Position numbers and translations under genes: made by a program. Shown in pieces: positions 33,282 through 40,612 of a stretch of DNA of 64,000 nucleotides. Below the pieces are notes generated by a model that saw only the letters and a list, made by a program, of their open reading frames with translations, was not told the origin of the DNA and searched no databases. Within the stretch, counting starts at the first letter, position 1; the number at the start of each line of letters is the position of its first letter. The DNA lies in assembly GCA_934277695.1 (NCBI GenBank), contig CAKQVG010000005.1, positions 38,205 through 102,204 of the forward strand. The letters run 5' to 3'. This stretch comes from CAG-238 sp934277695 (lineage in GTDB: Bacteria > Bacillota > Clostridia > Peptostreptococcales > Anaerovoracaceae).

Positions 33282-34838
33282 TTAAAGCCGCTCTTTCTTA
33301 CCCGTGTTTGCAACGATGAAGAATACAACCAGGACAATAGCACCAAGGATGTATCCGAGCATTTCAGAATTGAGAGACCCAATCTGGGCTTCTGTGAAGA
33401 AGCCGGAAACGGAACCTGCGAAGATAAATGCCATCGCAATCGGAGTAATAAATTTGATACATACTTTGTAGAAAGTATCAAACGCGGAACTCTTCTTGCT
33501 GCCTGTGTCGATTTCTTCAAGGATAGGAGTAACTTTTAACTCCCAACCAACCATTACAGCCATGAGCATAGCGCCCAACGGCATTGCAACGCCTTCTGAC
33601 CAACAATCCATGAAATCAAGGAAACAGTCATTCCAAGCATCTGTACCCCAGAACTTGAAGATCCCGGAAGCGCCCAGACCGTCGATTGCTACGAGCAGTG
33701 CTTCGATTGTAATTGCAATGCAGACCCAGAATACAACTTTTTCTCTCTTGAGTTCTTTGCCCTTCTTTGCCGCGTCATCCATGAAGAATGCAGAAACAAC
33801 CTCTATAAGCGAAATTGCGGAAGAAATTGCAGCAATCAAAACAAGCAGATAGAAAATGATACCGAACAGAGGTCCGATGGAGCCCATTTCAGCGAATACA
33901 TCCTGAAGCGTTACGAACAGAAGCTTAGGACCGCTGAGGGAGATATCTGCATAAGCAATTCCGTTTGCAATTCCGTTTGCGACAGCTGCAGGGATAACTG
34001 CGATACCTGCCATTAAAGCAATGGTTGTATCTGCAACTACAATAACAACGGAGTTTTTCTTGAGATTCTCATATTTGCTGAGGTAGGAACCGTATGTAAT
34101 CATTGCGCCCATTGCAAGGGAAAGTGAGAAGAACATCTGGCCGCCTGCTGTTGCGAAAACATTAAGCAGAGACGGTGCTTCTTCTATGAATCCTGCGTCA
34201 ACGGCATATCCCGGCTTGAACATGAACTTAAGTCCTTCTTCAGCACCCGGGAGCGTAAGAGCACGGATGATTACGATAACGAGCATTACGAATAATGCAG
34301 GCATGCCGATTTTGTTGAATTTTTCGATACCGTCGGAAACTTCTCCCTTATTGATAAAGTAGCAGATTGCAATAAACAGAAGTGTGAATATCGCACATCC
34401 GAACGGGTTGGTGAGCATAGCACCGAATGTCGAACCGCCCTCGAGGTTAATGCCGAAGAGGTTCTGAAGCCCGAAGCTGAGCTCAGCAAGGTTCAGCGAA
34501 AGATACTGCATGCAGTAACCGCCGAGAACCGTATAGAAACTCATGATGAGGAAAGGTGCGATTACAGCAAGCCAGCCGATCCATTTGAATTTCTTTGAAA
34601 TTTGATTGTAAGCGCCTACAGGTCCGAGTTTTGTTTTACGTCCGAGCGCAAGCTCAGAAGTCATGATTACAAAACCAACGAAAACCGCAAGCAGAAGATA
34701 AGCGATAAGGAAAGTAAATCCACCCGATCTGCCCATCTTATACGGGAAGCCCCAGATGTTTCCAAGACCAACGGCTGAGCCGATAGCTGCCATAAGGAAA
34801 CCGAGATTGCTGCCCCATGAACTGCGATTGTTCTCCAT
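33282..34838 (-). CDS. Neurotransmitter:sodium symporter family transporter
   Basis: A 518-residue membrane protein with about 12 helices. The N-terminal WGSNLGFLMAAIGSAVGLGN and IWGFPYKMGRSGG segments form the Na+ sites and unwound helix 1 of the LeuT fold. FSLSLAMGAMITYGSYL matches helix 6. Bacterial members take up amino acids such as Tyr, Trp or Leu with Na+; the substrate is not evident. Minus-strand RBS AGGAGG. It is monocistronic. Confidence 0.93.
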   Translation of the reverse strand: MENNRSSWGSNLGFLMAAIGSAVGLGNIWGFPYKMGRSGGFTFLIAYLLLAVFVGFVIMTSELALGRKTKLGPVGAYNQISKKFKWIGWLAVIAPFLIMSFYTVLGGYCMQYLSLNLAELSFGLQNLFGINLEGGSTFGAMLTNPFGCAIFTLLFIAICYFINKGEVSDGIEKFNKIGMPALFVMLVIVIIRALTLPGAEEGLKFMFKPGYAVDAGFIEEAPSLLNVFATAGGQMFFSLSLAMGAMITYGSYLSKYENLKKNSVVIVVADTTIALMAGIAVIPAAVANGIANGIAYADISLSGPKLLFVTLQDVFAEMGSIGPLFGIIFYLLVLIAAISSAISLIEVVSAFFMDDAAKKGKELKREKVVFWVCIAITIEALLVAIDGLGASGIFKFWGTDAWNDCFLDFMDCWSEGVAMPLGAMLMAVMVGWELKVTPILEEIDTGSKKSSAFDTFYKVCIKFITPIAMAFIFAGSVSGFFTEAQIGSLNSEMLGYILGAIVLVVFFIVANTGKKERL

Positions 34839-34996
34839 TAATAAGTCCTCCTAAATGATAAATAGTTTTTTAACAATGAATAACATCTATAACTTTAACA
34901 AAAATGACGAAAAATGTCAATATGAATAACAAAACAAAAAAATATTTGTGTAGCGCCACAAAAAAAGACGAGATTGCTGTAAATATTTTGTAACAT

Positions 34997-35024
34997 TTGA
35001 CTTAAAAATTCTACATGATATAAT
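34997..35024 (+). promoter_or_regulatory. Promoter of the ybaK-yitT operon
   Basis: TTGACT (34997-35002) and TATAAT (35019-35024) with a 16-bp spacer. The rest of the 223-bp divergent gap (34839-35061) is AT-rich and holds no recognised gene. Confidence 0.78.
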
Positions 35025-35061
35025 AAGGTTCGTAACGAAATGTCAACGGAGGGGAAATACT

Positions 35062-35547
35062 ATGGCAATCGAGAAAGTCAGAGAATATTTTAAACAATTC
35101 GGAATTGAAGATAAAATCATGGAATTTGAAGTTTCCAGCGCAACGGTTGAACTTGCGGCACAAGCTGTCGGAGTGGAAGGTGCAAGAATCTGCAAAACGC
35201 TTTCTTTCAAAGATCACGAAGACGGCTGCATCCTGATTCAGACTGCGGGGGACACCAAGATTGACAACAGAAAATTCAAAGATACATTCGGCTTTAAAGC
35301 AAAGATGCTGTCGCCGGAGGAAGTTGTGGAATACACGGGTCATGCCATCGGGGGTGTATGCGCTTTTGCGATTGAAAATCCGAAGGTGAAGGTGTACTGC
35401 GACGAATCGATGAAACGATTTGACACCGTTTTTCCGGCATGCGGAAGCTCGAACAGTGCAATTGAATTCAACATGGAGGAACTCTTCAAATATTCGAAGG
35501 CGGACGGATGGGTAGACGTGTGTAAGATTCCGCAGGAAGAGGCATAG
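35062..35547 (+). CDS. YbaK/EbsC-family aminoacyl-tRNA deacylase
   Basis: A 161-residue protein matching the YbaK/ProX fold: CKTLSFK with the conserved Lys, the GDTKIDNRKFK segment, and GHAIGGVCAF around the active-site glycines. Relatives hydrolyse mischarged Cys- or Ala-tRNA(Pro). First gene of a small operon with a YitT-type membrane protein and rsuA. Confidence 0.88.
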   Translation: MAIEKVREYFKQFGIEDKIMEFEVSSATVELAAQAVGVEGARICKTLSFKDHEDGCILIQTAGDTKIDNRKFKDTFGFKAKMLSPEEVVEYTGHAIGGVCAFAIENPKVKVYCDESMKRFDTVFPACGSSNSAIEFNMEELFKYSKADGWVDVCKIPQEEA

Positions 35548-35571
35548 AATAGGAAGGCGGAGAGGAAAAAG

Positions 35572-36444
35572 ATGAAGCTTGAGAGCAAGAGTAGAGTAAA
35601 AAATGAAATTATAATGTTCCTGAGTCTGACCATCGCTTCGGCAATTATCGCTTTTAACCTGAAAAGCTTCGTGCGGACGGGCGGACTGTTTCCGGGCGGA
35701 TTCAGCGGACTGGCACTGCTTGTTCAGCAGATTTTAAGTGAATTTCTCAATGTAACCGTGCCGTATTCGGCAATTTACATGCCGGTCAATCTGATACCGG
35801 CGTACATCGGTTTTAAATACATAGGAAAGAGATTTACCATTTACTCTTTCTATTTGGTGTTTTTATCGAGTTTTCTGACGGACATGTTTCCGGCGGTTAC
35901 GATTACATACGACATCCTGCTGATTTCGATTTTCGGAGGGATTATCCAAGGGGCGGCGATCAGCATAGCACTCATCAGCGGCGCAAGCGGCGGCGGAACG
36001 GATTTCATCGCCATCTATTTTTCTGAGAAAAAAGGGGTGGACGTATGGAATTACGTGCTGCTGGGAAATGCGATTATTTTGACGACTGCGGGAATCCTGT
36101 TCGGATTTGACAAAGCCTTGTACTCGATTATTTTCCAGTACACGACAACACAAGTCATATCCATTATGTTTAAGCGATACCAGAAGGATACCTTGTTCAT
36201 AATCACGGACCAGCCGATGGCCGTATACGGCAAAATACGCGAGCTCACGCATCACGATGCGACCCTGATCGAAGGAAACGGCTGCTACGAGGGTGCGGAG
36301 AGACACATTCTGTACTCCGTAATCGGCAGAGAACAGGTTGACAAGGTAATCAGCGCAATCAAAGAAATCGACGAGCATGCGTTCATAAACGTAATAAAGA
36401 CGGATCAGATAAACGGCCGATTTTATCGAACCCCGACAAAGTAA
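35572..36444 (+). CDS. YitT-family membrane protein (DUF161 + DUF2179)
   Basis: A 290-residue protein with five or six membrane helices up to about residue 205 (GGLFPGGFSGLALLVQQ, SGASGGGTDFIAIYFSEKKG), then a soluble DUF2179 domain (TDQPMAVYGKIRELTHH, YSVIGREQVDKVISAIKEID). The family's transported substrate is unknown. The start is 24 bp after the ybaK-like gene. Confidence 0.88.
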   Translation: MKLESKSRVKNEIIMFLSLTIASAIIAFNLKSFVRTGGLFPGGFSGLALLVQQILSEFLNVTVPYSAIYMPVNLIPAYIGFKYIGKRFTIYSFYLVFLSSFLTDMFPAVTITYDILLISIFGGIIQGAAISIALISGASGGGTDFIAIYFSEKKGVDVWNYVLLGNAIILTTAGILFGFDKALYSIIFQYTTTQVISIMFKRYQKDTLFIITDQPMAVYGKIRELTHHDATLIEGNGCYEGAERHILYSVIGREQVDKVISAIKEIDEHAFINVIKTDQINGRFYRTPTK

Positions 36445-36461
36445 GGACTGGAGAAAAGTTT

Positions 36462-37163
36462 TTGGAAAGAATTGACAAAATGATTGCCTCACAAGGGCAG
36501 TATTCGCGGAAAGAAGTGAAGGCTCTGATTGCAAAAGGGCGAGTCGCTGTGGATGGCAGGGTTGTATCTTCCTCATCGGAAAAAGCCGATCCGCTGACCA
36601 TGCAGCTTACGGTCGACGGAAAACCTTTGGATTTTAAACGGAATCTGTATTTGGTATTGAATAAACCAAAGGGCTATGTATCGGCAACCGAGGACAGAGA
36701 CCATCCGACCGTTCTGGAGCTGGTGCCGCAGGAATACCGCGGACGGGATCTTTTTCCGGCAGGCAGGCTGGATCGTGATACGACAGGCTTGATGATTATT
36801 ACGGATGACGGCGTGCTGGCGCATAATATTTTGGCGCCGAAAAAGCATGTGCCGAAGCTTTATCATGTCGAGCTCGACATTCCGGTCACAGAGGAAATGC
36901 GGCTTGGATTCTCAGAAGGCGTGATGCTGAATGACGGCGTGTGCAAAGCCGCGGATTTAGTAAAGACCGGAGAAAAAACCGCGGAAGTTACGCTGCGGGA
37001 AGGGCGCTATCACCAGATTAAGCGTATGTTCGGCTGCTTCGGTGCCGAAGTGGTGGAACTGAAGCGCCTCGGAATGGGAAACCTCACGCTTCCTGCGGAC
37101 CTCGCGGAGGGCGAATGCCGGGAACTGACTGCGGAGGAACTTGCTCTGCTGCAGGAAAGATAA
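36462..37163 (+). CDS. rsuA: 16S rRNA pseudouridine synthase, RsuA family (TTG start)
   Basis: A 233-residue protein starting at TTG (36462, MERIDKMIASQG) behind GGACTGGAG. It has an N-terminal S4 domain (SRKEVKALIAKGRVAVDG), the catalytic motif AGRLDRDTTGLMI with the Asp nucleophile, and YHQIKRMF. RsuA modifies U516 of 16S rRNA. It lies 17 bp after the YitT gene. Confidence 0.92.
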   Translation: MERIDKMIASQGQYSRKEVKALIAKGRVAVDGRVVSSSSEKADPLTMQLTVDGKPLDFKRNLYLVLNKPKGYVSATEDRDHPTVLELVPQEYRGRDLFPAGRLDRDTTGLMIITDDGVLAHNILAPKKHVPKLYHVELDIPVTEEMRLGFSEGVMLNDGVCKAADLVKTGEKTAEVTLREGRYHQIKRMFGCFGAEVVELKRLGMGNLTLPADLAEGECRELTAEELALLQER

Positions 37164-37184
37164 TCCGTAATCCAATATGAACTT

Positions 37185-37219
37185 AACAAGTTTTGCGGTT
37201 TATAATCGCAAAACTTGTT
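37185..37219. promoter_or_regulatory. 13-bp perfect inverted repeat at the DUF4143 gene promoter
   Basis: AACAAGTTTTGCG (37185-37197) and its exact complement (37207-37219) around a 9-nt spacer. The right arm overlaps the first two bases of the -35 box at 37218. It could be an operator, or the terminator of rsuA, although the T-rich tail is weak. Confidence 0.65.
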
Positions 37220-37246
37220 GACTTTTGGAGCGAATTGCGGTACACT
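37218..37246 (+). promoter_or_regulatory. Promoter of the DUF4143 ATPase gene
   Basis: TTGACT (37218-37223) and TACACT (37241-37246) with a 17-bp spacer, 23 bp before the ATG. Confidence 0.78.
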
Positions 37247-37269
37247 GTTTGAAAACGGAGGTGTTCACA

Positions 37270-38481
37270 ATGATTTACAGACCTTTGTATGTAGATAAGA
37301 TTATGGCTTATGCGGATACGCCATTTGTAAAAATACTTACGGGAGTCCGCCGCTGCGGAAAGTCAACAATTCTGAAAATGATTATGCAGCAACTGAAAAC
37401 ACAGCGGAATATTCCGGAGGAATGTATTGTCAGCTATCGCTATGATTCAATGGAATACGAGGACATGACGGCAAAGCAGATGTATGCACAGCTGAAGGAA
37501 CACCTTTCGAAGAACGGAAGAACCTATCTGTTCCTTGACGAAGTACAGGAAATCAAGGGATGGGAAAAAGTCGTGAATTCACTGGCATCGGATTTTGATG
37601 TGGATTTGTATGTGACAGGTTCCAACTCTCATATGATGTCATCCGAAATCTCGACTTACCTGACGGGACGCTATATATCTTTTCGAATTTTTACTCTTTC
37701 CTTTGGGGAGTACCTGATGTTCAAGGAACAGTATGCGGATGTCGGCGAACCAAAAACAGAACTTGCGAATTATGTGCGCCTGGGTGGATTCCCGGCAACA
37801 CACCTACAGGCATATTCACAAGACGAAGTTTATACAATTGTGCGGGATATTTACAATTCCACGATATTCTCAGACATTGTAAGACGCAATCAGGTGAGAA
37901 AAATTGATCAGCTGGAGCGTGTTGTAAAATACACTTTTAACAATGTCGGTAACACTTTTTCTGCGAAGTCCATCGCAGATTATCTGAAAGCGGAGCGCCG
38001 CTCCCTTGACAATGAAACGGTCTACAATTATTTGGAAAAGCTGGAGAAGGCATACCTGCTGCATCGTTGTTCCCGTTACGATTTGCAGGGAAAGGAAATC
38101 TTGAAAACGCAGGAGAAATTCTATCTTGCAGATACTGCTTTGCGATACAGCGTTTTGGGATATAATCAAGACAGTGTGGCTTCCAGCCTTGAAAATGTTG
38201 TGTATCTGGAGCTTTGCCGCAGGGGCTACACCGTTCATGTAGGTAAGTTCGGCAGCGGGGAGATTGATTTTGCAGCAGCAAAGCAAAATGAAAAGCTCTA
38301 TGTTCAGGTGACGCAGGAGCTTCGCAGCCTGAAAACAGAAAAGCGGGAATATGACCGTCTGCTGGAGATTCGCGACAACTATCCCAAATATGTTCTCACG
38401 GCCGATGAGTTCACAGGAGGAAATTATGAGGGTATCAAGACAATGCATATTGCGGATTTCCTGCTAAGCTCTGAATATTAA
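37270..38481 (+). CDS. AAA_14/DUF4143 family ATPase
   Basis: A 403-residue protein from the ATG at 37270 behind AACGGAGGTGTT; the frame is open 15 codons further up but that would cross the promoter. P-loop GVRRCGKS is at 25-32, Walker B YLFLDEVQ near 92-99, then a DUF4143 C-terminal half (VYLELCRRGYTVHVGKFGSGEIDFAA) that resembles a nuclease-like fold. The family is common, patchily distributed in anaerobes and of unknown role. It sits alone between two hairpins, which fits a mobile accessory gene. Confidence 0.9.
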   Translation: MIYRPLYVDKIMAYADTPFVKILTGVRRCGKSTILKMIMQQLKTQRNIPEECIVSYRYDSMEYEDMTAKQMYAQLKEHLSKNGRTYLFLDEVQEIKGWEKVVNSLASDFDVDLYVTGSNSHMMSSEISTYLTGRYISFRIFTLSFGEYLMFKEQYADVGEPKTELANYVRLGGFPATHLQAYSQDEVYTIVRDIYNSTIFSDIVRRNQVRKIDQLERVVKYTFNNVGNTFSAKSIADYLKAERRSLDNETVYNYLEKLEKAYLLHRCSRYDLQGKEILKTQEKFYLADTALRYSVLGYNQDSVASSLENVVYLELCRRGYTVHVGKFGSGEIDFAAAKQNEKLYVQVTQELRSLKTEKREYDRLLEIRDNYPKYVLTADEFTGGNYEGIKTMHIADFLLSSEY

Positions 38482-38492
38482 ATAAGAAGTTC

Positions 38493-38560
38493 AAAAGTAT
38501 AGCTATCACCGCAAATTGGAAAACTTATGTTCTTTTTTGGCTATACTTTTTATATTTTTT
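38493..38560 (+). terminator. Terminator-like hairpin after the DUF4143 gene
   Basis: AAAAGTATAGC (38493-38503) pairs with GCTATACTTTT (38540-38550), 36-nt loop, followed by TATATTTTTT. The long loop makes it weaker than the other terminators here. Confidence 0.55.
38521..38532. promoter_or_regulatory. Possible LexA (SOS) box upstream of uvrB
   Basis: AAAC-TTAT-GTTC differs in one base from the Firmicutes consensus GAAC-N4-GTTC. uvrBA is a usual SOS target. A TGATATACT extended -10 element lies downstream at 38562-38570. It is in the loop of the preceding hairpin. Chance occurrence cannot be excluded. Confidence 0.35.
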
Positions 38561-38615
38561 GTGATATACTTTTTAGTGACCATTTCACTGGGTCACTGAG
38601 AAAGGAAGACGAGAA

Positions 38616-40589
38616 ATGGAGTTCAAACTACATTCAGACTATACCATGATGGGCGACCAGCCGGAGGCGGTCAGCAGACTTGCCGCGGGGATCGCGGAGG
38701 GCAGGAAATATCAGACTTTGATGGGTGTGACGGGGTCCGGCAAGACCTTCACGATGGCGAATCTGATCCAGCAGGTGCAGAAGCCGACGCTGGTGATTTC
38801 CCATAATAAGACGCTGGCAGCGCAGCTTCACGGCGAGTTTAAGGAGTTCTTCCCGGAGAACGCGGTGGAGTATTTTGTCAGCTACTACGACTATTATCAG
38901 CCGGAGGCCTACGTACCTTCAACGGACACATATATTGAAAAAGATTCCGATATCAACGACGAAATCGAGAAACTGCGCCACTCGGCGACAGCCGCACTTG
39001 CGGAGCGCAAGGATGTAATTATCGTCGCATCGGTGTCATGTATCTACGGCTTGGGAAGTCCGTTCGATTACGAAAACCAGATGCTTTCGCTGCGTCCGGG
39101 CATGACGAAGCCGCGTAAGGATATTTTGCGAAAACTCGTGGACATTCAGTATGTCAGAAATGACATGGCTTTTGAACGCGGGAGTTTTCGTGTGCGCGGA
39201 GATGTCATCGATATTTACCCGGCAGGAGCAGAATCAGCGGTTCGGGTTGAGCTTTTCGGAGACGAGGTGGAATCCATCAAGGAAATGAACCCGATTACAG
39301 GCGAAATCATCGGGCTCAGAAACCACATCGCCGTATATCCGGCATCGCATTACGTAACATCGCCCGAAAAGATGGAAAAAGCAATCGAAACAATTGACGC
39401 TGAGCTGATTGAAAGAGTTCAGTGGTTCAAAGACCGCGGCAAACTGCTCGAAGCGCAGCGAATCGAGCAGAGGACAAGATATGACCTCGAGATGCTGCGT
39501 GAGGTGGGAAGCTGTAAGGGAATTGAGAACTATTCAAGGCACCTTAACGGAGTGCCGGCAGGAACGAGGCCGTATACTCTTATCGACTACTTCCCGGAGG
39601 ATTTCCTTATCATCATAGACGAGTCGCATGTTATGCTTCCGCAGCTTCGCGCAATGTATGCAGGAGACCGTTCGCGCAAGTCATCGCTTGTGGAATACGG
39701 ATTTCGCCTGCCATCGGCACTCGACAACAGACCGCTTAAATTCGAGGAATTTGACGATCTTGTTAAGCAGATTGTTTTTGTCAGTGCAACTCCTGCGGAT
39801 TACGAGAAAGAAGTTTCGGGAGGCATAAACGCAGAGCAGATAATAAGACCGACGGGCCTTCTTGATCCGCCGATTACGGTCGTTCCTACCGAGGGGCAGA
39901 TCGACCACCTCATAGGGGAAATCAACAAGGTTACGGAGCGCGGCGAGCGTGTTCTGGTGACAACTTTAACCAAAAAGATGGCTGAGAGTTTGACGGACTA
40001 CCTTAAGGGGGTAAATATAAAGGTAAGGTATCTTCACTCGGAAGTCGATACGCTTGAACGAATGGAAATCATAAGAGATTTGAGACTGGGAGTCTTTGAT
40101 GTTTTGGTGGGCATAAATCTGCTCCGTGAGGGACTGGATATTCCGGAAGTCTCGCTTGTGGCGATTTTGGACGCGGACAAAGAGGGCTTCCTGCGTACCG
40201 AGACATCGCTGATTCAGACCATCGGACGAGCTGCACGAAATGCGGACGGCAGAGTTATCATGTATGCGGATCGCATCAGCAAGGCGATGGATGTGGCGAT
40301 GAAAGAAACCGAGCGAAGACGCAGAATCCAGGACGATTACAACAAGGCAAACGGGATTACGCCGGCATCGGTCAAGAAGTCGGTTCGCTCCGTTATCGAG
40401 GCCACGAAGGTTATGGAGCCTTCGATGGAAGAATACAAGGGCAAGAGTCCGCTTGAACTTACAAAGAAAGAATTGAACGACTATATAAAGAAACTGGAGA
40501 AGGAAATGAAGCAGGCAGCGCAAGACTTACAGTTTGAGCGTGCGGCACAGCTCAGAGACCGGATTTTTGAATATAAAGTCAGATTATAA
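38616..40589 (+). CDS. uvrB: Excinuclease ABC subunit B
   Basis: A 657-residue protein. Walker A is GVTGSGKTFT near residue 38, the beta-hairpin SYYDYYQPEAYVP near 88-100, motif DESHVMLPQ, helicase motifs VLVTTLTKKMAE and LLREGLDIPEV, IGRAARN, and a C-terminal UVR domain (KEMKQAAQDLQFERAAQLRD). It verifies damage in nucleotide excision repair. An inverted repeat AGTGACC/GGTCACT (38575-38581 with 38591-38597) lies in its 5' leader. Confidence 0.98.
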   Translation: MEFKLHSDYTMMGDQPEAVSRLAAGIAEGRKYQTLMGVTGSGKTFTMANLIQQVQKPTLVISHNKTLAAQLHGEFKEFFPENAVEYFVSYYDYYQPEAYVPSTDTYIEKDSDINDEIEKLRHSATAALAERKDVIIVASVSCIYGLGSPFDYENQMLSLRPGMTKPRKDILRKLVDIQYVRNDMAFERGSFRVRGDVIDIYPAGAESAVRVELFGDEVESIKEMNPITGEIIGLRNHIAVYPASHYVTSPEKMEKAIETIDAELIERVQWFKDRGKLLEAQRIEQRTRYDLEMLREVGSCKGIENYSRHLNGVPAGTRPYTLIDYFPEDFLIIIDESHVMLPQLRAMYAGDRSRKSSLVEYGFRLPSALDNRPLKFEEFDDLVKQIVFVSATPADYEKEVSGGINAEQIIRPTGLLDPPITVVPTEGQIDHLIGEINKVTERGERVLVTTLTKKMAESLTDYLKGVNIKVRYLHSEVDTLERMEIIRDLRLGVFDVLVGINLLREGLDIPEVSLVAILDADKEGFLRTETSLIQTIGRAARNADGRVIMYADRISKAMDVAMKETERRRRIQDDYNKANGITPASVKKSVRSVIEATKVMEPSMEEYKGKSPLELTKKELNDYIKKLEKEMKQAAQDLQFERAAQLRDRIFEYKVRL

Positions 40590-40612
40590 ATTGGATTATA
40601 TAAGGAGAGAAA

